NCBI GenBank assembly: GCA_965219175.1 | Contig: CBDCNI010000001.1 | Coordinates: 2,914,001-2,978,000 of the forward strand | DNA: 64,000 bases | Origin: JBBPZK01 sp965219175 | GTDB lineage: Bacteria > Actinomycetota > Rubrobacteria > Rubrobacterales > Rubrobacteraceae | Direction: 5' to 3' | Shown: positions 25,610-34,490 of the stretch, one piece after another | Position numbering within the stretch: the stretch's first letter is position 1 | Layout: the number at the start of each line of letters is the position of its first letter | Made by a program: the position numbers and the translations under genes | Notes under the pieces: generated by a model | Told to the model about the DNA's origin: nothing | The model's input: the letters and a program-made list of their open reading frames with translations, nothing else | Database searches by the model: none

Positions 25610-26914
25610 AAGTTGGGAGTCCCGAGAGAGGTAGCAGAAGGTGAGCGGCGGGTAGGGCTGGTGCCCGAGACCGTCGCGAAGCTCGTCAAGGACGGTTTCG
25701 AGGTGCTCGTCGAAGCCGGAGCTGGACGCGACTACAACCTCGACGCAAACTATGAGGAAGCTGGAGCGCGGATCGTCCCGGACTCGGCGGAAGTCTACGG
25801 CGAGTCGGACCTGGTTATCAAGGTCGCGAGCCCTACGGATACGGAGATCGGGAACATGCGCGAGGGTCAGGCGCTCGTATGTTTCTTGAACGGGCCGGGG
25901 GATCCAGCCCGGGTAAAGAAACTCGCCGACGCCGGGGTCACGGTCTTCTCGAACGAGGCCGTGCCGCGCACCAGCGTCGCCCAGAGCATGGACGTGCTCT
26001 CTTCGATGGGCTCCATCGCGGGCTACAAGTGCGCCCTGATCGGGGCAGATTCCCTGGGCAAGTACGTCCCCATGCTCTCAACCGCCGCCGGAACGACGAA
26101 AGCCGCGAAGGTGCTGGTCCTGGGCGTGGCGGTCGCGGGACTCCAGGCTATCGCCATAATGAACCGGCTCGGCGCGGAGGTCTTCGCCTACGACATCCGA
26201 CCCGAAACAAAGGAACAGTCGCAGTCCCTCGGGGCCTCGTTCATAGACTCCGACGACGAGAAAGAGGAGCGCGACGAGGAAGAGGAGTACGAAGTATACG
26301 AGCCGGAAGGTTTCCGGAAGCTGATGGTCTCCCTCGGGTTCTACTCCTTCGGGGAGCCGTCGCGAGACGAGTACGTCGTGGAGGGCGAGGACGAGCCCGA
26401 AGAGCCGGAGGAAGAGGAAAGTGGTTGGTCGAGGGAGAAGCTCGGCGAGGACCAGAAGCTCGTCCGGGAGCGCATACGGGAGATGGACATCGTCATAACC
26501 ACGGCGCTCGTCCCCGGCAGAAAGGCCCCGACGCTGGTCGATAAAGAGATGGTTGAGTCGATGAAGCCTGGGAGTGTGATCGTCGACCTCGCGGCCGAGA
26601 GCGGCGGCAACTGCGAGCTTTCGGAGCCGGGCGAAACCGTCGAGCACAGCCAGGTCAGGATCATAGGTCCGGTCAACCTGCCGAGCAGCATGCCCATCCA
26701 CGCCAGCCAACTCTACTCACGCAACATGTACAGCCTGATCGGTCACATCACCGAAGACGAATCCGAAAACAAAGACGAAAAGGACCCGCGTCTCGCCCTG
26801 GATTTCGACGATGAGATCATCGCCGCCACTTGCATAGCCCACGACGGTGAGGTCCGGCACGGGCCGACCCGCGAGGCACTGGAAAAAGCGTCCGAAGAGA
26901 GCGAGGCTCGGTAA
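25607..26914 (+). CDS. pntAA: Proton-translocating NAD(P) transhydrogenase, alpha subunit 1 (NAD domain)
   Basis: A 435-residue NAD-binding subunit of the transhydrogenase, related to alanine dehydrogenase. Start motif GVPREVAEGERRVGLVP, QSMDVLSSMGSIAGYK and the C-terminal GRKAPTLV are typical. Two oddities appear. The Rossmann fingerprint reads GVAVAG (173-178), with Ala where the middle glycine is expected. About 60 extra residues at ~215-275 are very acidic (runs of E and D) and make the protein longer than the roughly 380-residue Rhodospirillum type. It passes hydride from NADH to NADP+ with the next two subunits. Confidence 0.9.
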   Translation: MKLGVPREVAEGERRVGLVPETVAKLVKDGFEVLVEAGAGRDYNLDANYEEAGARIVPDSAEVYGESDLVIKVASPTDTEIGNMREGQALVCFLNGPGDPARVKKLADAGVTVFSNEAVPRTSVAQSMDVLSSMGSIAGYKCALIGADSLGKYVPMLSTAAGTTKAAKVLVLGVAVAGLQAIAIMNRLGAEVFAYDIRPETKEQSQSLGASFIDSDDEKEERDEEEEYEVYEPEGFRKLMVSLGFYSFGEPSRDEYVVEGEDEPEEPEEEESGWSREKLGEDQKLVRERIREMDIVITTALVPGRKAPTLVDKEMVESMKPGSVIVDLAAESGGNCELSEPGETVEHSQVRIIGPVNLPSSMPIHASQLYSRNMYSLIGHITEDESENKDEKDPRLALDFDDEIIAATCIAHDGEVRHGPTREALEKASEESEAR

Positions 26915-26915
26915 G

Positions 26916-27224
26916 ATGAACTCGTTTCTGGCCGAATTGGCCGTCCTTATAATAGCCGCCTTCCTCGGGTTCGAGCTGATCTCACGGGTCCCGAACCTGC
27001 TCCACACGCCGCTTATGAGCGCCACGAACGCGATCCACGGCGTCATCCTGGTCGGCGGCATGATCACACTGGCCGCCGCGACCAACGTCTACATTCAGGC
27101 GGTCGGCTTTATCGCGGTGTTTTTCGGGGCGCTCAACGTGGTGGGCGGTTTCTGGGTGACGAATAGGATGCTCGGCATGTTCCGTCCTCCGACCCCGAGG
27201 GTCAAAAAGAGGAGAGAGGACTAG
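26916..27224 (+). CDS. pntAB: Transhydrogenase alpha subunit 2 (membrane part)
   Basis: A 102-residue protein with three to four membrane helices, including the conserved LLHTPLMSATNAIHGVILVG segment. It is the alpha2 polypeptide of three-subunit transhydrogenases. Its ATG lies one base after the stop of the alpha1 gene, so the two are translationally coupled. It forms the proton channel with PntB. Confidence 0.92.
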   Translation: MNSFLAELAVLIIAAFLGFELISRVPNLLHTPLMSATNAIHGVILVGGMITLAAATNVYIQAVGFIAVFFGALNVVGGFWVTNRMLGMFRPPTPRVKKRRED

Positions 27225-27227
27225 ACT

Positions 27228-28640
27228 TTGCAAGCCGCGACGTTCCTGGCCTATCTCGCCGCCGCAGCGTTGTTCATCCTCGGCATCCGCCGCCTGCGCC
27301 GCCCGGAGACCGCCCGTTCCGGCAACACCATAGCAGCGGTCGGAATGGTCATAGCCCTCGTGGCGACGCTCTTCGTCATCGAGTTCCAGAGCCTCATCCT
27401 GATCGGCGCGGCCGCACTCCTCGGTACGGTCGTCGGGGCTCTGTCGGCCCAGCGGGTCAAGATGACGGCGATGCCCCAGATGGTCGCCGCCTACAACGGT
27501 GTCGGCGGAGGAGCGGCCGCCCTAATAGCGCTCTCGGAGTTCTATCACTTGCAGACGAGCAGCGAACAGAGTCTCGTGGCGACGATCACGGTTCCACTCA
27601 CCGTACTCGTCGGGTCGGTCAGCTTCGCCGGGAGCATCATAGCTTTTGCAAAGCTCCAGGAGATAGCTTTCTCGGGCTCCGTCACATTCCCGCTGCAGCA
27701 GCTCATAAACGCGCTCCTGTTCCTCGTCATCCTGGTGTTGGCTGCAAACGCGATCTTCGCTGGAAACGTGCTGCCGTTCATCTCGCCGACCGCCTCCGTT
27801 GCCGCCATCCTGGTCGGGTCGCTCATCCTGGGCGTCCTGCTCGTCATCCCGATAGGCGGCGCGGACATGCCAATAGTCATCTCTCTCCTGAACGCCTGCA
27901 CCGGCCTCGCGGCGGCGGCGTCCGGGTTCGTGCTCGGCAACTACATCCTCATTATCGGCGGCACCATCGTCGGGGCTTCGGGTACAATCCTGACGAACCT
28001 CATGTCCGGCGCTTTGGGACGGCCACTAGGGAAGATCATCTTCGCCGGCATCGCCGCCTCCGGGAGCAAGAAAAGCGAAGACCGTGAAGACCGAGAGGTA
28101 AACGACGCGAGCCCCGAGACGGTCGGCGGATACCTGGCGGAAGAAGCCGAAAAAGTCGTCATCGTTCCCGGCTACGGCCTCGCTGTAGCCCAGGCTCAAG
28201 GCCCGATGCGCGACCTGATGGAAGCCCTCGAAAAACAGGGCAAGAAAGTCCTCTTCGGCATCCACCCAGTCGCCGGAAGGATGCCCGGTCACATGAACGT
28301 CCTGTTGACCGAAGTAGGAATCCCATACGCGAAGCTCTACGACCTGGAAGACATAAACCCCGAGTTCGAAGACGCCGACGCCGCGATCATCGTCGGTGCC
28401 AACGACGTCGTAAACCCGGCCGCCAGCGACCCCGAGCAAGACACCCCAATAAGCGGCATGCCCATCCTGGAAGTAGAAAAAGCAAAAAAGGTCATCTTCA
28501 TCAAACGCTCCCTAAGCCCCGGCTTCGCCGGCGTCGACAACCCCCTCTTCTACGACACCGACAAAACCATGATGCTCTTCTCCGACGCCAAACAAGGATT
28601 ACAGAAAGTCGTGGAGGCTGTGAAAAACGGAAACGGCTAG
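27228..28640 (+). CDS. pntB: Transhydrogenase beta subunit
   Basis: A 470-residue subunit. The first ~290 residues are membrane helices. A charged linker follows, then the NADP(H)-binding domain III with GYGLAVAQAQ, GIHPVAGRMPGHMNVLL, VGANDVVNPAA and FIKRSLSPGFAGVDN, all conserved family motifs. It completes the pump that makes NADPH using the proton gradient. TTG start three bases after the previous stop. Confidence 0.95.
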   Translation: MQAATFLAYLAAAALFILGIRRLRRPETARSGNTIAAVGMVIALVATLFVIEFQSLILIGAAALLGTVVGALSAQRVKMTAMPQMVAAYNGVGGGAAALIALSEFYHLQTSSEQSLVATITVPLTVLVGSVSFAGSIIAFAKLQEIAFSGSVTFPLQQLINALLFLVILVLAANAIFAGNVLPFISPTASVAAILVGSLILGVLLVIPIGGADMPIVISLLNACTGLAAAASGFVLGNYILIIGGTIVGASGTILTNLMSGALGRPLGKIIFAGIAASGSKKSEDREDREVNDASPETVGGYLAEEAEKVVIVPGYGLAVAQAQGPMRDLMEALEKQGKKVLFGIHPVAGRMPGHMNVLLTEVGIPYAKLYDLEDINPEFEDADAAIIVGANDVVNPAASDPEQDTPISGMPILEVEKAKKVIFIKRSLSPGFAGVDNPLFYDTDKTMMLFSDAKQGLQKVVEAVKNGNG

Positions 28641-28743
28641 AGTAGACGATTCATACAATTTGCAGTTCCGCTAAAAGACTAGTTGAGTAAAGAGTACTCA
28701 TCGCGTAGTATACATTTAAGGCTCATCGAGGAGGTATTGACTA

Positions 28744-29244
28744 ATGGATACAAAGACGATTGCTTTGAAGCTCTTCTTGGATGAACTTAGTGTACCGACA
28801 GATATCACAACGGTTGCAGAGAGAAAACGGCTTCAGAAAGCTGTATACCTCGGGCAACTCTCTGGCGTGGACCTCAGTTACCACTTTAGTTGGTACTTGA
28901 AGGGTCCTTATAGCCCTGCGCTAACCAGAGACTATTACAATCTTGCAGAAGCTATGGCTTCCGACGACAGAGGTTTTGAAGGTAAGGAGTTACATAAGTC
29001 TGCTAGGGATAAACTCCAGAAGATAAGACCACTCATGACAGTACCTGAAGGCATTAAGCTTGAGTCGGAGGATTGGTTGGAGTTACTATCTTCTTTCCAT
29101 TATCTACTTCAGGTACGCAAGAAGAGTAAAGACGAAGCAGTCAAAATACTGAAAAGCGAAAAGCCTCATGTCGCTAACTATGTGAATGAAGCAGAAAAGA
29201 AACTTTCAGAGGTACAACTTGTCGAAGAATTCGTTACTGCGTAA
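28744..29244 (+). CDS. YwgA-like protein in an AT-rich island
   Basis: A 166-residue protein, with a pattern resembling Bacillus YwgA and SocA/Panacea-type proteins: KRLQKAVYLGQ, then FSWYLKGPYSPALTRDYYNL. The base composition is clearly more AT-rich than its neighbours, as is its partner HD gene seven bases downstream. Bacillus subtilis also has ywgA beside the HD hydrolase gene ywfO, so the pairing seems conserved. The function is unknown; it may regulate or act as antidote to the HD enzyme. GAGGAGG lies just upstream of the ATG. Confidence 0.6.
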   Translation: MDTKTIALKLFLDELSVPTDITTVAERKRLQKAVYLGQLSGVDLSYHFSWYLKGPYSPALTRDYYNLAEAMASDDRGFEGKELHKSARDKLQKIRPLMTVPEGIKLESEDWLELLSSFHYLLQVRKKSKDEAVKILKSEKPHVANYVNEAEKKLSEVQLVEEFVTA

Positions 29245-29251
29245 ATAAAAC

Positions 29252-30676
29252 TTGCAACGGTTCAACGTCAGACGTATAACCGATCCGATTCATAAGACGA
29301 TCGGCTTGAGCGAGTTGGAAGCCGAAGTAATTGGCACTCAAGCATTTCAAAGGCTACGAAACGTAAAGCAATTAGGGTTAGCCAACCTGGTTTTTCCTGG
29401 CGCAGATTACTCAAGGTTTGCGCACTCTCTAGGTGTTTGCCATGTTACCGGACGTACCCTGGAAGCTCTGCGCGATAGCAACGTGGAAATAAAAGATGAA
29501 GAAATACAAATCTATAGACTTGCGGCTCTGCTTCACGATGTGGGTCACTATCCGTACAGTCACACAATGGAAGATGCCATCGCCAATCACTACACAGGCA
29601 ATCTAATTGAAGATGCAGGAAGCGCTAACAAGGAGACCTCCGAAGAGCCCTCGACCTATCTAAAACATGAAAGCGTAGGCAAGGAAATATTAAAACGAGA
29701 TTCTGAGTTACTTGAAATTCTTACACGCTACAACATTGATCCTGAGAAAATCTACAGTATTTTCACGAGGGAAACGGATCTGCGATTCACCAACTTGATA
29801 AGTTCTGACCTTGATGCCGACCGCATTGACTACCTCTTACGCACAGCTCATCACGCCGGCTTACCATACGGATCTATAGATCTTGATTATTTACTCAGCC
29901 AAATGAGGTTAGATAATAACAATCGAATTTGCCTTACCGTAAAGGCGCTACGTACAGTCGATCATTTTCTTCTGTCCCGCTATTTCGACTACCAGCAAGT
30001 TCCTTTCCACAAAACGGTTGCGGCCTTCGAGCTTGTTCTTGAGGATGTGCTTGAGCAGCTACTAGAGGAAGGATTTGTAAATGGATCTGCTAAGGAAATA
30101 GTGGAAGTCATAGAGAAGGGTGCTTGGTACGAGTTCGATGACATTTGCATAATCCACAAGATTAGACAATTTAGTTCAGAGACCACGAACGACGTACATA
30201 AGGAAAAAGCAAGAGCAATACTCAACAGAATACCACCGAAGCTACTAGCCTCTGCCGATCGGCTTGGTCGGCGTGATACTGAAACAGCCAACACTTACAG
30301 GGGTCAAAAGCAGCAGGTGAAAGCCAAGTTATCAGAATGGGCTTCTAAGTTTGGAATAGATAAAAAGTATTGGTACGTGTGGCAACCTAAAGGTACGACT
30401 CTAACGAAAATAGGTTCTCACATACCGAGTTCTGATCTTATACAAGACCCTTCTAAAGAGGTTGAGAATCTCGTACAAACTGCGCATATTCTCAACGAGA
30501 ATACTGGAGAATCGTCTCCTCTATCGTCTCATACGCGTTCACTAATGAGCATTCTAGCCAACTATGAGATGTATCCATTACGAGTTTACGCCCTACTTCC
30601 ACCAGGCATGGAAAACAAGGCAAGCGAGATAAGAGAAACTATAGTAAGCGACTTACCGTACATTGACTGGACATAG
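29252..30676 (+). CDS. HD-domain phosphohydrolase, YwfO/SAMHD1-like
   Basis: A 474-residue HD-superfamily enzyme. Metal ligands are visible as His in RFAHSLGV, HD in LLHDVGHYPYSH and Asp in SSDLDADRIDYL. The layout is that of dNTP triphosphohydrolases such as SAMHD1 and YwfO. It would hydrolyse dNTPs or related nucleotides. TTG start seven bases after the YwgA-like gene, with no ribosome site, suggests coupled translation. The AT-rich coding sequence between high-GC neighbours points to horizontal transfer. Confidence 0.8.
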   Translation: MQRFNVRRITDPIHKTIGLSELEAEVIGTQAFQRLRNVKQLGLANLVFPGADYSRFAHSLGVCHVTGRTLEALRDSNVEIKDEEIQIYRLAALLHDVGHYPYSHTMEDAIANHYTGNLIEDAGSANKETSEEPSTYLKHESVGKEILKRDSELLEILTRYNIDPEKIYSIFTRETDLRFTNLISSDLDADRIDYLLRTAHHAGLPYGSIDLDYLLSQMRLDNNNRICLTVKALRTVDHFLLSRYFDYQQVPFHKTVAAFELVLEDVLEQLLEEGFVNGSAKEIVEVIEKGAWYEFDDICIIHKIRQFSSETTNDVHKEKARAILNRIPPKLLASADRLGRRDTETANTYRGQKQQVKAKLSEWASKFGIDKKYWYVWQPKGTTLTKIGSHIPSSDLIQDPSKEVENLVQTAHILNENTGESSPLSSHTRSLMSILANYEMYPLRVYALLPPGMENKASEIRETIVSDLPYIDWT

Positions 30677-30720
30677 TTGCTTGCCACAGAGTTGAACTCG
30701 TGCCCAGCGCTGGAGCAATC

Positions 30721-31890
30721 ATGCAGGATATAAACGCGCGCCCACGAGAAGCCGGAATATTCGTCGGTCGTCTCTCGCCCGGGCCGGGGAACGCCATTAC
30801 CGATGTCACGGGCGTGCGGGTAGGGCACTCGACGGTCGTTAGGGGAGAGGGACCGCTGGTCGTCGGTGAGGGTCCGGTGCGTACAGGCGTTACCGTCGTC
30901 TGTCCGCGCGAGGGGCTCGCTAGGGACGAGCCGGTCTTCGCGGGTGCTCATCGCTTGAACGGCAACGGCGAGATGACGGGGCTCGAATGGGTCCGTGAAG
31001 CCGGCACGCTCGCCACGCCGGTCGCCACTACCAACACCCACAGCGTCGGCGTGGTGCGCGACGCGCTCATAGCAGCTGAGGTGGAAGAGAGGACAGACGA
31101 TGACCTCTACTGGTCGATGCCGGTGGTCGCAGAGACCTTTGACGGCATACTGAACGATATAAACGGCCAGCACGTTACCGCCGCCCACGCCCGAGAGGCG
31201 CTGGCTAGTGCTAGAGGCGGCCCGGTTACCGAAGGCTCGGTTGGTGGTGGGACGGGTATGATCTGCCACGAGTTCAAGGGCGGTATCGGCACGGCATCTC
31301 GGCGGCTTACCGAAGAAGAGGGCGGCTGGACAGTCGGGGCGCTGGTGCAGGCGAACTACGGACGACGGGACATGCTGCGCGTAGACGGCGCTCCCGTAGG
31401 AAGGGTACTGACCACGGAACGTGTCCCGCCACCGATGCCTGAATCCGGTGAGGAACCGACATCGGCCGGAGCGGGTTCCATCATCGTCATCCTGGCTACC
31501 GACGCCCCGCTCCTGCCGCACCAGTGCGAGAGGCTCGCCCAGCGCGCGGGCATCGGCCTCGGACGGATGGGCGGCGGTCTCGACGACGCCAGCGGCGACA
31601 TCTTCCTCGCCTTCGCAACCGGCAACCGGAACATCCCGAGAAGCGGCTTCCCGATAGAGTCTCCGGCGACGATACCGCTTCGGATGGTGCCCAACGAGAG
31701 GATGACGCCACTATTCGAAGCGGCGGCGGAAGCAACCGAAGAGTCGATCCTCAACGCCCTGCTCGCGGCCGGAACCGTGACCGGGCGGGACGGTATCATG
31801 GCGCGCGGTCTCTCCGCCGGACTGTTGCTGGAGGCGCTCGACGAAGCGCGTGGCCTGTGGACGCGTCCCAAGCGGACAGAGAAGAAGTAA
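30721..31890 (+). CDS. P1 family (S58) aminopeptidase, DmpA-like
   Basis: A 389-residue Ntn-like peptidase of the DmpA/BapA family. GPGNAITDVTGVRVGHSTV is at the N-terminus. The self-cleavage site and new N-terminal Ser are in GAGSIIVILATDAPLLP, where cleavage before Ser makes alpha and beta chains. It removes D- or L-amino acids from peptide or beta-peptide amino ends. The ATG at 30721 is preferred to the GTG at 30700 because GGAG lies five bases before it. GC content returns to the local norm here. Confidence 0.88.
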   Translation: MQDINARPREAGIFVGRLSPGPGNAITDVTGVRVGHSTVVRGEGPLVVGEGPVRTGVTVVCPREGLARDEPVFAGAHRLNGNGEMTGLEWVREAGTLATPVATTNTHSVGVVRDALIAAEVEERTDDDLYWSMPVVAETFDGILNDINGQHVTAAHAREALASARGGPVTEGSVGGGTGMICHEFKGGIGTASRRLTEEEGGWTVGALVQANYGRRDMLRVDGAPVGRVLTTERVPPPMPESGEEPTSAGAGSIIVILATDAPLLPHQCERLAQRAGIGLGRMGGGLDDASGDIFLAFATGNRNIPRSGFPIESPATIPLRMVPNERMTPLFEAAAEATEESILNALLAAGTVTGRDGIMARGLSAGLLLEALDEARGLWTRPKRTEKK

Positions 31891-32042
31891 AGTTTACTCT
31901 GCTCTGTTGGCCGATAGTAAAGGCTTTGTTAAACTTTTTGCGTTCCGCCGAATGTTTCCCCATAGCGTCACGAAAACTAGTAAAAAGAGTGTAAGGAACA
32001 AAGGGCGCACGAGACACCCTCCGAAGACACGAAGGTGGGAAG

Positions 32043-33134
32043 ATGCGGGAAGCAGGAAAAAAAGACAGGTTCTCCGAGAGGTTGAGCCACGGTGCGCCGC
32101 TCGCGGCCATCATACTGGTGGTCTCGGCAGTCTCGCTGCTCCTGATCTACGAGCTAAGGCCGATCCTTGAGCTGATAGCCGTCGCGATGCTTCTGGCGCT
32201 GGTACTCAGGACCATCGTGCGCGGGTTGGACCGGGCTCGTTTCCCGATCTGGTTGTCGGTGATCGTGCTGCTATTGATACTCGGCGGTCTGGCCGCCCTG
32301 GCGTGGCTCGTAATGATCCCGCGTCTTCTGGTCGAATTTCGGCAACTGACTTCCTCGGGTTTCGGGTCTCTGGAGTCGGTAGCTAAATTGGTGAACGGCC
32401 TTCCCTTGATCTCAAGCAATGCGTCGAACCTCTCGCAGAAGTTGAGCGGCTTTGTTTCCGGGATGACCAACTCCCTGCCGAGCATCTTCTATCGCGCGGG
32501 TGAAGCGATCATCTCGCTCATAGCGGTAGTTTTCCTGGCACTGTACTTCGCCGCCAGGCCCGGTACTTACATCTTCGGGATCTTGCGGTTGGTGCCTCAG
32601 GACCGCCGTCAGGGGGTCAGCGAGTTCATCGAGCGGATCGGGACGAGGCTCCGAGGATGGATAGTGGGTGTTGGCCTCGTGGCGACCTTTGTAGGAGTGG
32701 GAGCCGGCCTCGGGCTCTGGCTGCTCGGGGTTCCTCTTCCCCTCACTTTCGGCTTAATCGCCGGCGTCCTGAACGTGATCCCATTCGCCGGCTCGATAGT
32801 CGGAGGAGCTTTACCGGTCCTGCTGGCACTCACCATCTCGCCGACCAAAGCTATAGAGGTATTCTTCCTTTATCTGATCTTGAACCAGGCGGAAGCGCAT
32901 ATCCTACAGCCACAGATCATGGGCCGAGAGGTAAAGATATCCACCGCCATGGTCATCGTCGCCTTCCTGGTGCTGGGGTCGCTGCTGGGTCCGATCATCG
33001 GCGCTTTCCTGGCGGTCCCGGCAACAGTAGTCATAAGCGTCATCATGGACGAGCTAGTCGAGAAAAAACCTTCGCTCGGTTTCGAAGATGACGAAAAGCA
33101 AGAAGCCCAGGAAAAGAAGGAAGTAGAAGCGTAG
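32043..33134 (+). CDS. AI-2E family transporter (PerM/TqsA type), copy 1
   Basis: A 363-residue membrane protein with about seven to eight helices and the family's conserved core: LYFAARPG, a long reentrant region, GVLNVIPFAGSIVGG and ILQPQIMGREVKI. Members export small molecules or work as Na+/H+ antiporters; the substrate is unknown. The C-terminal tail is charged (DDEKQEAQEKKEVEA). AAGGTGGGA lies shortly before the ATG. A second member of this family is at 60063-61352. Confidence 0.85.
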   Translation: MREAGKKDRFSERLSHGAPLAAIILVVSAVSLLLIYELRPILELIAVAMLLALVLRTIVRGLDRARFPIWLSVIVLLLILGGLAALAWLVMIPRLLVEFRQLTSSGFGSLESVAKLVNGLPLISSNASNLSQKLSGFVSGMTNSLPSIFYRAGEAIISLIAVVFLALYFAARPGTYIFGILRLVPQDRRQGVSEFIERIGTRLRGWIVGVGLVATFVGVGAGLGLWLLGVPLPLTFGLIAGVLNVIPFAGSIVGGALPVLLALTISPTKAIEVFFLYLILNQAEAHILQPQIMGREVKISTAMVIVAFLVLGSLLGPIIGAFLAVPATVVISVIMDELVEKKPSLGFEDDEKQEAQEKKEVEA

Positions 33135-33244
33135 ATCTCGCAGACTCTCCAGGGCGGATTGTACGAGGCCTTACCCGGCCCGGAGCTATTTTGTCGCATA
33201 CTGCACCAACACGGAACAGGTCCAGCGACAGAGAGGAGTCCGTT

Positions 33245-33382
33245 TTGTCTTTCTTGGAGAAACTCTCCGACGGTATCGAAAGTGGAACGACCAGAGTGCT
33301 GACGAGCCCGGTCATGCTTTTAGGGCTCATGGCAATAGGGATAGCGATCAACTTGATCGCCGCCCCCGGCGAAGAAGACTAA
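33245..33382 (+). CDS. 45-residue small membrane protein
   Basis: TTG start at 33245 with AGAGGAG six bases upstream. The peptide has an amphipathic N-terminal region, one membrane helix (VMLLGLMAIGIAINLIAA) and an acidic end GEED. No family is recognised. It lies between the transporter gene and a convergent hydrolase gene. Confidence 0.55.
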   Translation: MSFLEKLSDGIESGTTRVLTSPVMLLGLMAIGIAINLIAAPGEED

Positions 33383-33387
33383 CCTCC

Positions 33388-33423
33388 GAAAGAAACGGCT
33401 GCCAGGCGGAACATGAGGCAGCC
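33388..33423 (-). terminator. Terminator of the MBL-fold hydrolase gene
   Basis: Read on the minus strand, GGCTGCC pairs with GGCAGCC (33423-33417 and 33403-33397) across a 13-base loop. GTTTCTTTC follows. It sits between two convergent genes. Confidence 0.6.
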
Positions 33424-33436
33424 ATCTCCGGCCGCG

Positions 33437-34330
33437 CTACTTCGAGATGTACCTTATGAGACCGTCCACGAGCATCACGTAGTTGCCGGCAAGCTCGTAG
33501 CGCTCGGACTCCTCCACGCTCCCTCCCTCGGCGAGCATCTCGGCGTCGCCCTTGTCTTTTAGCTCTTCGGAGATCTCCTCCCGCGAGACGCCCTGATCCA
33601 CCCGCTCTTCGACGAAGAGCAGCCAATCCTGCAACCGCTGCTCCAGCTCACTCAGGTGACGCTCCACGTCCTCGTAGCGCCCGAAGTGGGTCGGCAGGAG
33701 ACTAACCGGAGAGATTTTACGGATCTCTCCGATGCTGTGTATCCAGGCCTCGATGTCCACTTCCGGGGGCGGCGTCGGAGGCCGCACGTAGGACTGTCCC
33801 GGAAGACGGATACCAGCCACGTCTCCGGCGAAGAGAGCCCCGGAGTCTGGTTCGAGATACGCCAGATGATGGTAAGCGTGTCCCGGCGTGTAGTGGGCAG
33901 TGAGAGTCCCGCCGGCGGCTTCGATCTCCTCGCCGCCCTTCAAGGCTTCGAGCCGATCCTCGGGGACGGGACGCATCTCGCCCCAAAGCTCCTCCATCCT
34001 ATCTCCGTAGATGCGGGTGGCGCTTTTCATCAGCTTGGAGGGATCGGCCATGTGAGGATAGCCGATCTCATGCACGTAGAAAGTCGCGTTCGGGAGCAGT
34101 TCCGCGAGGTTGCCAGACGCGCCCGCGTGATCCAGGTGTATGTGAGTCAGAAAGACCTGCCGGACGTCCTCCGGCGAAACACCATTCGTCTTCAAACCCT
34201 CCATGAGACGGTCTATGCAGGTCGTTGGACCCGTCTCGACCAGCGCCGCCGAGTCTTCCCCGAGCAGCAGGAAAGATGCTATGACCCGCTCTGTACCCAT
34301 AAAGTCGAGGTCTATCGTTTCGATTCTCAT
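33437..34330 (-). CDS. Metallo-beta-lactamase-fold hydrolase
   Basis: A 297-residue MBL-superfamily enzyme. The metal ligands are THIHLDHAG (HxHxDH), HYTPGHAYHH, FAGDVAG and LLPTHFG, so the site should bind two metal ions. The C-terminal ~70 residues are helical and acidic. The order of motifs resembles glyoxalase II-like hydrolases. The substrate is unknown. The ATG at 34330 has GTGAGAG just upstream. Confidence 0.85.
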   Translation of the reverse strand: MRIETIDLDFMGTERVIASFLLLGEDSAALVETGPTTCIDRLMEGLKTNGVSPEDVRQVFLTHIHLDHAGASGNLAELLPNATFYVHEIGYPHMADPSKLMKSATRIYGDRMEELWGEMRPVPEDRLEALKGGEEIEAAGGTLTAHYTPGHAYHHLAYLEPDSGALFAGDVAGIRLPGQSYVRPPTPPPEVDIEAWIHSIGEIRKISPVSLLPTHFGRYEDVERHLSELEQRLQDWLLFVEERVDQGVSREEISEELKDKGDAEMLAEGGSVEESERYELAGNYVMLVDGLIRYISK

Positions 34331-34490
34331 CTCTCACGCCCGTTCATGGTTTTAGTAGTATCCAGATACTTCCAGCCTAGCAGAAGTCGCGCGAAAATGA
34401 GCCTCGCGTACGGTCCGAGGAGTTAATCGGGCCGGACCCATCTGGTAGACTGCCCGCATCTGACGGAGACGAGAACAGAAGGAGCCTATC

